64,000 nucleotides of DNA from Syntrophales bacterium (GTDB taxonomy: Bacteria; Desulfobacterota; Syntrophia; Syntrophales; PHBD01), in NCBI GenBank assembly GCA_035363115.1, contig DAOSEM010000005.1, positions 175,215-239,214 of the forward strand, given 5' to 3'. Under the pieces are notes generated by a model, which was not told the origin of the DNA, ran no database searches, and saw only the letters and a list, made by a program, of their open reading frames with translations. The position numbers and the translations under genes are program-made. Below, piece by piece: positions 31,619 to 39,521 of this stretch (position 1 is its first letter; each line of letters starts with the position of its first letter).

Positions 31619-32578
31619 TTACGCCGTGAACGTGAGCTTCGTTCCCGACATGTTCAGGATGAAGGCTTCCTTCATCTCCTTCTCCATCTCCATGATGGCC
31701 TTCCGGCCCGTGCAGTGGGTGGGGATGACGTAGGCGGGGTTGATCTTCTTCAGCTCCTCCGTGGTCCGGCCGATGATGGGCTCGAAGAGGGGGCCGCTCA
31801 GGTGGAAGCCCCCCATGACCACATGGACGGGCTCCACGCCTGTTACCTCCCGGGCATAGAGGACCGTGTTGACGATGCCCGAGTGGGCGCAGCCGGAGAG
31901 GATCACCAGCCCTTTGCCCTTCACGTTCATGACGACGGAGGTATCGTCCTCGATGGCGTCCCATTTCTCCTCGCCTCCCTCCTGGCAGAAGGCGATGGGG
32001 AACCCCTTCTCGAAGTCCGTCCGCCGGGGGACCTCGCCCAGGAACAGGATGTCCCCGTCCAGGAGGGGCCGCGGCTCCTTCGACTCCACGACCTTCAGCC
32101 CCGCCTTTTCGACGGTTTCACGGTCGAACTTCGGGAAGTGGATCTTGAACTCCGGTGCGATCTTCAGGTAGCGGGGCTTTTTAAAGACCGATGGGTGGAC
32201 CGTCAGCTCGAGCCCCTTCTTCCCGATCATGGCCGTCATCTCATGGAATCCCCCCGTATGATCCGAGTGCCCGTGGGAGAGGGTAATGGCCTCCACCTGG
32301 GACAGGTCGGCCCCCAGGACACGGGCGTTGTGGGCTGCCCCGATCTCGGAGAAGCCGAAGTCGAACAGGAGCGTCCGGGTCCGGTCTCCCGTCGTGGTCT
32401 TCACCAGGGCGGAGAAACCATGCTCCGCCAGGATGGAGCTCTTGAACTCCATGTCCTTGAGGGCCGTGGCGCGGCTCACCACCGCGGTGTTGTCCATGGC
32501 GGTGATTTCGATGTAGTTGTCCTGGAGGGTGAGGATCTCCACCCGGTCCACTTCGTTGATGGGGATGGTCTTGCTCAT
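31619..32578 (-). CDS. MBL-fold metallohydrolase, copy 2
   Basis: This 319-residue protein has the metal motif ITLSHGHSDHTGGFHEM, then LVILSGCAHSGIVNTVLYAR and VVMGGFHLSG, and finishes with YVIPTHCTGRKAI. These are the same landmarks as the MBL protein at 25.5 kb (dihydropterin-type MBL). The start at 32578 (MSKTIPINEVDRVEIL) follows AAAAGGAGAAGC. It sits between two HdrB-like genes, which suggests a common pathway. The substrate is unknown; a small phosphate or thioester is plausible. Confidence 0.84.
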   Translation of the reverse strand: MSKTIPINEVDRVEILTLQDNYIEITAMDNTAVVSRATALKDMEFKSSILAEHGFSALVKTTTGDRTRTLLFDFGFSEIGAAHNARVLGADLSQVEAITLSHGHSDHTGGFHEMTAMIGKKGLELTVHPSVFKKPRYLKIAPEFKIHFPKFDRETVEKAGLKVVESKEPRPLLDGDILFLGEVPRRTDFEKGFPIAFCQEGGEEKWDAIEDDTSVVMNVKGKGLVILSGCAHSGIVNTVLYAREVTGVEPVHVVMGGFHLSGPLFEPIIGRTTEELKKINPAYVIPTHCTGRKAIMEMEKEMKEAFILNMSGTKLTFTA

Positions 32579-32686
32579 CGGATGCTTCTCCTTTTCCAAA
32601 TGATGATATCGCGGGGACGGATACGATGCCTCCATCCCGTTTTGCGAAACAGCAGGATTCCGAGACGATCAGCCGGGGGACCCGCT

Positions 32687-33712
32687 TCAGGCGGGCTTGT
32701 CCTCCGGCAGGGTCTCGCCCAGGGCAAGGCGGCACAGGTCGCTGATCATGTAGTTGGCCATGCCGGCCCCTTTGGCTTTTTTGCTCAGGGTCCGAAAGCA
32801 CATGGGACAGAGGTACAGCATGGCCTCGGCGCCATGGTCCTTTGCGTCGGCGATGTTCCGGTCCCGGAAGGGCTCGAAGTTCTTGCCCCGGGGGAAGAGC
32901 TTCAGGTTCGGTCCTGCCAGCTCGACGCCGCAGCAGATGGCGTCGATCCCGTCGTACTGCCGTTTCACCCGCTCCACGCCGATGATGTCCAGGATTTCAT
33001 CCAGGAAGGGGTCCTTTTCCGGGGTGTACCGGGAGGCGCAGGGCCGCTGGTAGGCGACCTTCATGTTCAGGGGCTTCACATCCCCTCTGTGCTCCTTCAG
33101 GTAGTCGCGGAGGTACTCGAAGATGGACACGGGGCGGAAGGGGAGCGTGACGCCGAACTCCGGGGCCATGCCCTTCAGGACGGCGTAGCAGTCGTCGTGA
33201 ACAAAAACGATTTCCTTCGCTCCGGAGAGGGCGAGGTTGTCCACGAGAGCCTGGAGCCTGTCCCGCATGATGGACTCGTCCCCCATGTGGGCGAAGAGGA
33301 CATTACAGAAATAATGGCGCCCCTTCAGAAGGGGAATCCCTTCAAAGAGCCTTCCATGGAGGGCCCAGGGCATGCTGCCTTCCATGACGCAGAGGGACAT
33401 GACCCGTTCGGCGGGAGCGATGGCCTTGGGCGTTCCCTCCGCCTTGAAGCGGTCGGCCATCTGGGCCTTCAGGGCGGGATCGGTGAAGTTCCCCGCCTCC
33501 TCCATCTTCCGGAGGATCAGGTCGAAAGGCCTCGCATCCCGGGGGCAGTATTCGTTGCAGGCGATGCAGGTGACGCAGTCGTAAAGCCAATCGGCCTTTC
33601 CCTCTTCCACAAGTTTCCGGAACGCCGCCGATCCGCTTTCCTGGTCGAAGGGCAGGTAATGGCACCGCGCCAGGCAGTCTCCGCAGAAATCGCACCGATC
33701 TTCATGAAACAT
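32687..33712 (-). CDS. HdrB/GlpC-like Fe-S protein with CCG domain, copy 2
   Basis: This 341-residue protein has the same architecture as the gene at 30.5 kb. Its N-terminal clusters are CDFCGDCLARC and CVTCIACNEYCPRD, and its CCG-type region has HDDCYAV, RPCASRYTP, AICCGVE and LCPMCFRTL. The shared RPCASRYTP and FLDEI(F/L)xxIGVERV blocks show gene duplication. It has no membrane helix or signal. The ribosome site AAAGGAGGAAGG stands before the ATG at 33712. It begins the downstream part of the leftward cluster, 50 bp after the TrmO-like gene. Confidence 0.82.
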   Translation of the reverse strand: MFHEDRCDFCGDCLARCHYLPFDQESGSAAFRKLVEEGKADWLYDCVTCIACNEYCPRDARPFDLILRKMEEAGNFTDPALKAQMADRFKAEGTPKAIAPAERVMSLCVMEGSMPWALHGRLFEGIPLLKGRHYFCNVLFAHMGDESIMRDRLQALVDNLALSGAKEIVFVHDDCYAVLKGMAPEFGVTLPFRPVSIFEYLRDYLKEHRGDVKPLNMKVAYQRPCASRYTPEKDPFLDEILDIIGVERVKRQYDGIDAICCGVELAGPNLKLFPRGKNFEPFRDRNIADAKDHGAEAMLYLCPMCFRTLSKKAKGAGMANYMISDLCRLALGETLPEDKPA

Positions 33713-33762
33713 GGTTGCCTTCCTCCTTTTCTATTCCATGGCGTTTCAGCTTTTCGCTGTCA

Positions 33763-34269
33763 CTATGACTCTCCGTTTGCCGCTGGCACGAAACGCCGGT
33801 CCGACCGGAGGGTGGCGGCGTTTTCGGCCCTGTTCTCCAGCCAGCCCGTCTTCTCCGGGGACCTGACGTCGAAGGCCGGCACGTAGGGCTTGATGTCCAG
33901 GAGCGGTGTCCCGTCGACCATGTCGACATCCTCGATATGGAGGATGTTTTCCTCGACCCGGACCAGCCGGACGACCGACAGGCCGATGGCGTTGGGGCGC
34001 CGGGGTGCCCGCGTCGAGAAGACGCCCCGGATCCGGTTGTCCAGAAAGGGCTTCACATGGAGATTGTATCCTTCGGAGAGGTGGAATGCGTAAACCAGGT
34101 GGATGTATGAAAAGCCTTCGAGGTCTTTCAGGCCCTCCCGATAGGCCGGATCGATCACGGCCCGCCCGGGGATCCCTTTTGCGCCAGTCGGCTGGATGGG
34201 CATGTCGGCGAGGTCGGAAAACGGTGAATGGATAATTCCAATAGGTCTGTATGCCAGAAGGTCCGCCAT
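33763..34269 (-). CDS. TrmO/TsaA-like SAM-dependent methyltransferase
   Basis: This 168-residue protein reads YRPIGIIHSPFSDLADMPIQ, FSYIHLVYAFHLSEGYNL and VFSTRAPRRPNAIGLSVVRL, then VDMVDGTPLLDIKPYVPAFD. These are the hallmark blocks of the YaeB/TsaA/TrmO family, which methylates t6A37 of tRNA in enterobacteria. In anaerobes short members often sit beside NifX or metal-cofactor genes, so a different substrate is possible. It lies 23 bp downstream of the NifU-like gene. Confidence 0.85.
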   Translation of the reverse strand: MADLLAYRPIGIIHSPFSDLADMPIQPTGAKGIPGRAVIDPAYREGLKDLEGFSYIHLVYAFHLSEGYNLHVKPFLDNRIRGVFSTRAPRRPNAIGLSVVRLVRVEENILHIEDVDMVDGTPLLDIKPYVPAFDVRSPEKTGWLENRAENAATLRSDRRFVPAANGES

Positions 34270-34292
34270 GGATCATGAATCCTTCATCGTTA

Positions 34293-34748
34293 TCATGGGA
34301 GTACCCGCTTCACGTCGTTCTTCCTCGCTTCTGCGAGGCTCCGGAGGGCCCTGCGAAGGGTTCTCACGGCCAGGAGTGCGCAGTGGCGGGAGTCTTCCGG
34401 CAGTCCGCCCAGGTGTTCCAGGACGGCCTCCGGGTCGATCCGTACGCACTCCCAGAGCGTTTTCCCCGTCACCATCAGGGTTACGGCGGAGGCAGAGGCG
34501 ATGGCCGGCGTGCAGCCGTCCGTCCGGAAGGACGCGCCGGTGACCCGCCCGTCGGTTACAAGCAGGAATATCTCCACGGTGTCTCCGCAGGGGCCTGTAT
34601 ATCTGGCATACCCGTCGGGATCCGCCAGGGATCCATAGTTTCGGGGACTCGTCCCGTAGTCGAGGACCCGGTCGGAAAAATCCGTTTCGTGCCCCTCATG
34701 CCCGGCGATCGGGAAGAGGGGACCTTTTCCCGGCATGGCTGAAGTCAT
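34293..34748 (-). CDS. NifU/IscU-like Fe-S scaffold protein
   Basis: This 151-residue protein carries the three scaffold cysteines in their normal settings: YTGPCGDTVEIFLLV, FRTDGCTPAIASASAVT and DSRHCALLAVRTLRRAL. These ligate the nascent [2Fe-2S]/[4Fe-4S] cluster. No IscS is adjacent; Mrp and NifX-like genes are upstream in the same direction. This suggests the locus assembles or delivers a special metal cluster. The N-terminus (first 20 residues) is not family-typical. Confidence 0.87.
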   Translation of the reverse strand: MTSAMPGKGPLFPIAGHEGHETDFSDRVLDYGTSPRNYGSLADPDGYARYTGPCGDTVEIFLLVTDGRVTGASFRTDGCTPAIASASAVTLMVTGKTLWECVRIDPEAVLEHLGGLPEDSRHCALLAVRTLRRALRSLAEARKNDVKRVLP

Positions 34749-34771
34749 CGTCTAGAAGCCGCGGCCCTCCT

Positions 34772-35122
34772 TCAGTGATCACACAGGTTGATTCCCGTTG
34801 CCAGGCTTCCCGCCAGCCAGGCCTCGGCGAGCCGCTCCGGCTCCTCCGACGGGGCGCCGACGACGACCTGGATTCCCTTGGACGCGAACAGGTTCTGTGC
34901 CCGCGCTCCCATCCCGCCCGCGATGATCACGTTTGCCCCCTGCTCCTGCAGCCATGCAGGCAGAACGCCCGGTTCGTGGGGAGGCGGTTCGAGGTCCGTG
35001 CGGCGGACAACGATTCTCTGGTCCCGGTCGGCCTCCAGAAGGGCGAAGGTGTCGCAGTGGCCGAAGTGGGCGCAGAGCCGGCCTCCGCTTATGGGAATGG
35101 CGATGGTGATGTTTGCGCTCAT
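34772..35122 (-). CDS. NifX-like dinitrogenase-cofactor domain protein
   Basis: This is a 116-residue single domain: ITIAIPISGGRLCAHFGHCD, ANVIIAGGMGARAQNLFASK and GIQVVVGAPSEEPERLAEAW. The CAHFGHC segment with two cysteines and two histidines could bind a cluster or metal, as in the orange protein/MTH1175-like family. It is encoded 25 bp downstream of the Mrp ATPase, its likely partner. The start has AAAGGAG upstream. Confidence 0.87.
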   Translation of the reverse strand: MSANITIAIPISGGRLCAHFGHCDTFALLEADRDQRIVVRRTDLEPPPHEPGVLPAWLQEQGANVIIAGGMGARAQNLFASKGIQVVVGAPSEEPERLAEAWLAGSLATGINLCDH

Positions 35123-35147
35123 GAAAACTCCTTTCCTTGCCGCTCCA

Positions 35148-36008
35148 TCAATGGAGCCGGGTTTTTTCCTTCAGGTCGAGAAGCAGCCCGATGATCGGCT
35201 GGAAGGCCACGGCCGCTTCGGTTCCGCTGTAATGGTAGACGAAAGGCGTGCCGCTGTCGGAGGCCTCGACGATCCTCGGATCGATGGGAATGCGGCCGAG
35301 GAAGGGGACACCCATGGATCTGGCCATGTTCTCCCCGCCTCCCCGTTTGAAGATGTCGATGACGGTCTTGCAGTTGGGACAGACAAACCCGCTCATGTTT
35401 TCGATCACCCCCAGGACGGGCACCTTCACTTTCCGGCAGAAGTCGATGGATTTGCGGACGTCCGACAGGGAGAGATCCTGGGGAGTCGTGACGATGAGGG
35501 CCCCGCTGCTGTCCGGGATGAGCTGGGCCACCGAGAGGGGCTCATCCCCGGTTCCCGGGGGGAAATCGATGATCATGTAATCCAGGTCGCCCCAATCGAC
35601 ATCGGCCAGGAGCTGCTTGATGACGCCCATCTTCAGCGGGCCTCGCCAGATGACGGCGGAGTCCTGTTCGGGCAGGAGGAAGCCGAGAGAAACAACCTTG
35701 AGGTTCTCCCCATAAACGGCAGGCGACAGTCTGGCGCCCGGGGTCATCGGCGGCGGTCCCTCGATGTGCAAAAGCCTGGGAATGCTGGGTCCATGAAAAT
35801 CCACATCCAGCAGCCCCACCTTTTTTCCCTCCAGTGCCAGAGCCACGGCCACGTTTGCGGCCACGGTGCTCTTCCCGACGCCGCCCTTTCCCGACAGAAC
35901 CATGACCTTGTGGCGGATCCGCATCATCTGCTTCCGCAGCCGCTCGTCCATGTCATTCGATGCCTGCTTTTCGGTGATTTGTTTTTCGCTTCCCCCGCAA
36001 TTCTGCAT
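35148..36008 (-). CDS. Mrp/NBP35-type P-loop ATPase (Fe-S carrier)
   Basis: This 286-residue protein has Walker A VMVLSGKGGVGKSTVAANVA, the switch LLDVDFHGPSIPRLL and YMIIDFPPGTGDEPLSVAQL. The GFVCPNCKTVIDIFKRGGGE segment supplies the CxxC for a dimer-bridging 4Fe-4S cluster. The N-terminus, MQNCGGSE, has an extra Cys. ApbC/Mrp proteins bind and transfer Fe-S clusters. The start at 36008 follows AAGGAGG. The gene is flanked by two NifX-like genes, matching the ATPase of orange-protein loci. Confidence 0.93.
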   Translation of the reverse strand: MQNCGGSEKQITEKQASNDMDERLRKQMMRIRHKVMVLSGKGGVGKSTVAANVAVALALEGKKVGLLDVDFHGPSIPRLLHIEGPPPMTPGARLSPAVYGENLKVVSLGFLLPEQDSAVIWRGPLKMGVIKQLLADVDWGDLDYMIIDFPPGTGDEPLSVAQLIPDSSGALIVTTPQDLSLSDVRKSIDFCRKVKVPVLGVIENMSGFVCPNCKTVIDIFKRGGGENMARSMGVPFLGRIPIDPRIVEASDSGTPFVYHYSGTEAAVAFQPIIGLLLDLKEKTRLH

Positions 36009-36241
36009 GCTGCTGTGTCCTCCTTCGGTTTGTATCCTTACTTTCATCCTGTGGCGGCGGATTTCTCCCTGCCGGCCGATGCGCCTCCTTGCTCCCTCTG
36101 TCTGCCGTTTTTGTCAACCCTGTTTTCGATTCTGCATGCCAGCGGTCCCGTCCGGCGGGACCTCCCCCGCCGTGGACAGCGCGGGGGAGGCTTGAGGAGG
36201 AAGGATGCTGCGAAATCGGAAGAGGGACACAAGGATGACGG

Positions 36242-36643
36242 TCATGAATCCGGCTTCTCAGCGCAAACGCGTCGGCTTCGGCATGGCGCATCACGTTTCC
36301 CGGTTGCAGATCGGCATCCGGGAAGGCGGTAACACTCCCGGTCCAGCCTGTCCTCTCGGAAGGCGTTGACGACCTCTTCCACGGGCCCCCGGACAAAGGA
36401 GACCAGCCGAATGCCTGAGGCCTCGACCCGGTGAGCAATGGATCTCGAAAGGGCGCCGCAGATCAGGACTTCGATCCCGAGATCCTTGAGGTGATCCGCG
36501 CGGTGGAGCGGAGAGAGACCCTTCGGGAATTCCATCCGTTGAACCCGGTCGCCCCCGGGCAGGCTCTCTATCAAAACGATCTCATCAGCCGCGTCGAAAA
36601 CGGTGGCGACGCGGCCGTTCCAGAACGGAACGGCAATCTTCAT
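36242..36643 (-). CDS. NifX-like protein with Cys/Arg-rich tail
   Basis: This 133-residue protein reads MKIAVPFWNGRVATVFDAAD, then LGIEVLICGALSRSIAHRVE and GIRLVSFVRGPVEEVVNAF, the same subfamily as the N-terminal domain at 20.8 kb. A short Cys/Arg-rich tail follows (CYRLPGC...APCRSRRVC). The start at 36643 is chosen at the domain boundary. It is the first gene of the leftward Mrp/NifX/NifU run, 224 bp after the rhodanese gene. Confidence 0.84.
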   Translation of the reverse strand: MKIAVPFWNGRVATVFDAADEIVLIESLPGGDRVQRMEFPKGLSPLHRADHLKDLGIEVLICGALSRSIAHRVEASGIRLVSFVRGPVEEVVNAFREDRLDRECYRLPGCRSATGKRDAPCRSRRVCAEKPDS

Positions 36644-36747
36644 GGTCTTTCCTCGCAGGTCTCTTATCAGCAATTGTGCCAGAGGCGACCGGAACAGGAT
36701 AAAAGATTGGAATAACTTGAAAGGCGGTGCATGGGGGAAAACAAGTA

Positions 36748-36785
36748 CCCTGGAATGGGTCGCGTTTCTGCAACCCATTCCAGGG
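36748..36785. terminator. 13-bp inverted repeat after the rhodanese gene
   Basis: CCCTGGAATGGGT (36748-36760) and its perfect complement (36773-36785) have a 12-nt loop. In the leftward direction the stem is followed by TACTTGTTTTCC, so it may terminate the rhodanese transcript. It also lies upstream of the NifX gene and could be an operator. Confidence 0.6.
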
Positions 36786-36866
36786 CGGTTCATTGCGGAT
36801 CTGCACTCATGGAACGGTCAGGAGCGCTCCGGACCGGCGGGCTGAATGCCTGTAGAGGCTTCCTGT

Positions 36867-37763
36867 CTACTTTTCAACCGGTGCCGCGGGGTCGGCCATC
36901 CACTCCTGGGTTGAGCCGTCATACAGGCGGATGTTGCGATAGCCGAGGAGTTCCCTCAGGAGGAAGGCCCAGGTGGGGCAGCACTGTCCCACGTCGCAAT
37001 AGGTGACGACCTTCCTGGATAGATCCTTGCCGATGGCGGCCTCCGCGATGGCGGCCAGCTCCTCGCGGGTCTTGAACGTCCCGTCCGCGTTGAAGGCGCA
37101 GGACGTGGGCATGTTGATCGCTCCCGGGATGTGGCCTGCCCGGGGGATGCAGTCGAGTTTCTTCCTTCCGGAGAAGATTTCCGGCTCCCGGACATCAAGA
37201 AGAAGGACCTGTCCCATGTGGGTCTTTACATATTCCTTGTCGGCAATGAAATCGTGCCGGAGTTTTGCCGTGAAGGGTTTCGGTACGGGCTTCCCGGGCA
37301 CGGTCGTCAGTTTCCTCTTCTCCCGGATCCAGGCATCGATTCCTCCGTTCAGAAGCGCCACGTTCGAAATCCCGGCATACTGGAGTGTGCAGGCCACCCG
37401 GGCGCTCTGGTAGCTTTCCACGGGGGAGGCGACACTGCCCGTGACGACCACGAGGGAGTCCGTGCCGATGCCGACCTCGGAGATCATTTCCTGTAGATCG
37501 TCCAGTTCCGGGACCTCAGAGTACAGCTCCCCCTTTTTATAGGCCCAGGCGCGGAAAAACGAACTGACGGCCTTCGGGATATGGCCCGCTTTGTAATCCT
37601 CGACTTTTCTCACGTCCAGAATGATCAGCCGCGGGTTGTCCAGGTTGGCTTGAAGCCACTCCGTCGAGACGATCGGCGGGATGTCCCGTGCTTCCGCTGG
37701 AGCGGTGAATGCAAGCAGAAGGAAGACCAGCGGAAGGGCTCTTAAAAAAATTCTCCTGTTCAT
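36867..37763 (-). CDS. Exported tandem-domain rhodanese
   Basis: This 298-residue protein has an N-terminal signal (MNRRIFLRALPLVFLLLAFT). There are two rhodanese domains: the first, with LIILDVRKVEDYKAGHIP, has no catalytic Cys (VVVTGSVASP), while the second has the active loop YCDVGQCCPTW. It acts in the periplasm as a thiosulfate- or persulfide-type sulfurtransferase. The ribosome site AAAGGAGGAGG is strong. A candidate sigma54 promoter and an inverted repeat lie upstream, next to the activator gene. It is a close relative of the rhodanese at 44.9 kb. Confidence 0.88.
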   Translation of the reverse strand: MNRRIFLRALPLVFLLLAFTAPAEARDIPPIVSTEWLQANLDNPRLIILDVRKVEDYKAGHIPKAVSSFFRAWAYKKGELYSEVPELDDLQEMISEVGIGTDSLVVVTGSVASPVESYQSARVACTLQYAGISNVALLNGGIDAWIREKRKLTTVPGKPVPKPFTAKLRHDFIADKEYVKTHMGQVLLLDVREPEIFSGRKKLDCIPRAGHIPGAINMPTSCAFNADGTFKTREELAAIAEAAIGKDLSRKVVTYCDVGQCCPTWAFLLRELLGYRNIRLYDGSTQEWMADPAAPVEK

Positions 37764-37805
37764 GATCCTCCTCCTTTCCTGGGTGAAACACCCCATACAT
37801 AGACT

Positions 37806-37821
37806 AACACATTATGTGCCA
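37806..37821 (-). promoter_or_regulatory. Candidate sigma54 promoter of the rhodanese gene
   Basis: Leftward TGGCACATAATGTGTT has a perfect -24 (TGGCAC) and a partial -12 (TGT instead of TGC). It lies 43 bp upstream of the rhodanese start and follows the sigma54 activator gene and its inverted repeat. Confidence 0.5.
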
Positions 37822-37917
37822 CAGTTCCATCCCGTCCCCGGAAGCCCGCAGCAGGCGGAAGAGCGGGTTGAGTGCCGGTCGCAGCTCCAGCCTGTTCAGG
37901 CAATGACTCCGCCGTGA

Positions 37918-37933
37918 GTTGCATTTATGCAAC
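37918..37933. promoter_or_regulatory. Inverted repeat at the activator stop codon, probable binding site
   Basis: GTTGCAT-TT-ATGCAAC is a perfect 7-bp dyad overlapping the stop of the sigma54 activator and about 100 bp upstream of the -24/-12 site. This parallels the dyads after the activator at 20.6 kb. Confidence 0.55.
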
Positions 37934-39304
37934 CCGGCCGTCCGACCCCGGACGATCGGGAGGGTGGATATCGAGTGCCCGCATCTTCCGGAAGAGGGTG
38001 CTCTTGTGAATGCCGAGCTGCCTCGCCGATTTGATCCGGCTCCATCCGTTCCGTTGGAGGACGCTCATGAGAAATGCCGCCTCCATCTGTTTCATCGACA
38101 GGGGCTCCGCGGGTACCCCCGTGAGCCCTCCCGTTTCCCGGGCCCAGAGAAATTCAGGCAGGTGCTGAAACAGGATCGGACCCTCCTTGCAGAGGATGAA
38201 GGACCGCTCGATGATGTTCTCCAACTCCCGGATGTTGCCCGGGAAACCATGGGACATCAGGCAGGCCGTTGCTTCGTCTGACAGGCCCGGGATGTCCCTG
38301 TTCTGAAGGGCGTTCATCTGGCGGATGAAGTGGTCCGCCAGGAGAGGAAGGTCTTCCATCCGCTCGCGGAGGGGCGGCAGGACCAGGCGTACGACGTTGA
38401 TCCGGTAATAAAGATCCTCCCGGAACTTCCCCTCCCGGACCAGGTCCTCCAGCCTCCGGTTAGTCGCGGCGATCATCCGGGCATCCGCCGGGACAGCCTC
38501 CACCGATCCGAGGGGCTCGTACATCTTTTCCTGGAGCACCCGGAGCAGCCGGATCTGCATTGCCGGGGAGATGTCGCCGATTTCGTCCAGGAACAGGGTT
38601 CCCTTCTCTGCTCTCCGGAAGCGCCCGGGCTTGTCCCGCCTGGCGTCTGTGAATGCACCCGCCTTGTAGCCGAACAGCTCCGACTCCAGGAGGGTGTCCG
38701 GCAGGGCGCCGCAGTTGACCGCGACGAAAGGCCCGTTTTTCCGGGGGCTCAGGTTGTGGATGGCCCGGGCGAAAAGCTCCTTTCCCGTTCCGCTCTCGCC
38801 CTCCAGGAGGACCGTGCTGCCGCTCGCGGCCACGTCGGGGAGGATGTCGAACAGGCGCTGCATTTGCGGATTTTTGGAAAGAATGTCTTCGCAGGAGTAT
38901 TTCCCCCGGATCTTCTTCCTCAGGTCTTCTTCCACGCTGGTGTCGCGAAAGGTCTCAACGGCACCGATGGTGTTCCCGGCCTCGTCCTTCAGGATGGCCG
39001 TCGAAATGCTGATGGGAATCCGGCGGCCCGCCGCGGTGATGATCCGGATCGTCCGGTTGATGATGGGCCTTCCGGTTTCCCGGGTCTGCTTGAGAAGGCA
39101 GTTTTTTTCACAGATGTCAGCCTTCAGGACCTCCCTGCAGAGCTGACCGACGGCCTCCTGGCGCGAAACCCCGGTGATCTGTTCGGCCGCCCGGTTAAAG
39201 CTGGTGATCCTCCAGTCGTGATCCACCGTGAAGACACCATCGGCGATGGAGTCGAGAATGATGTTTCCGGCCCTGGCCGTTGCGAAGATCGGTTTCATGA
39301 GCAT
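37925..39304 (-). CDS. Sigma54-dependent transcriptional activator with PAS domain, second copy
   Basis: This 459-residue protein has an N-terminal PAS domain (about 10-120) with the same C-X8-C-X3-C motif (CREVLKADICEKNC) as the activator at 19.2 kb. Its AAA+ domain has GESGTGKE (Walker A) and the sigma54 contact loop GAFTDA instead of GAFTGA. It also has KGTLFLDEIGD (Walker B) and the C-terminal Fis-type helix-turn-helix (IKSARQLGIHKSTLFRKM). It is likely to control the following rhodanese and NifX/Mrp genes. The start may be Met1 (39304) or Met3 (39298); neither has a strong ribosome site. Confidence 0.9.
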   Translation of the reverse strand: MLMKPIFATARAGNIILDSIADGVFTVDHDWRITSFNRAAEQITGVSRQEAVGQLCREVLKADICEKNCLLKQTRETGRPIINRTIRIITAAGRRIPISISTAILKDEAGNTIGAVETFRDTSVEEDLRKKIRGKYSCEDILSKNPQMQRLFDILPDVAASGSTVLLEGESGTGKELFARAIHNLSPRKNGPFVAVNCGALPDTLLESELFGYKAGAFTDARRDKPGRFRRAEKGTLFLDEIGDISPAMQIRLLRVLQEKMYEPLGSVEAVPADARMIAATNRRLEDLVREGKFREDLYYRINVVRLVLPPLRERMEDLPLLADHFIRQMNALQNRDIPGLSDEATACLMSHGFPGNIRELENIIERSFILCKEGPILFQHLPEFLWARETGGLTGVPAEPLSMKQMEAAFLMSVLQRNGWSRIKSARQLGIHKSTLFRKMRALDIHPPDRPGSDGRVA

Positions 39305-39469
39305 GCCGTTTCGAGAGGAGTGCTTCCATCATAAGGAATCTCCATATGGTTTTCAACCGCTGATGCTTTTGCTGCGGCTTTTTCCGGTTTGATTTTCGGA
39401 TGGGAGAAACGCGTGCGACCGGTGCGGGACGGAGTTTATCGCCGGGAATGGTGCAGGTGGCGGGGGATA

Positions 39470-39512
39470 AGAAAAATCTGTCCGGGACGGCGTCCGAAGC
39501 GTCGTCCCGGAC
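39470..39512 (-). terminator. Rho-independent terminator after the 7-haem cytochrome
   Basis: There is a 10-bp perfect stem, GTCCGGGACG (39480-39489) with its complement at 39503-39512 and a 13-nt loop. It is followed in the leftward direction by AGATTTTCTT. It lies 10 bp beyond the cytochrome stop. Confidence 0.75.
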
Positions 39513-39521
39513 GGCTGGGAG

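Noticed and set aside
36660..36690. Sigma54 promoter TGGCACAATTGCTGAT upstream of the NifX gene at 36.2 kb
   Set aside because: The -24 half is good, but the -12 GC is not at the right distance.
38660..38680. GAFTDA in place of GAFTGA as a loss-of-function change in the second sigma54 activator
   Set aside because: Asp at this position is tolerated in many sigma54 activators I recall, and the rest of the AAA+ domain is intact.
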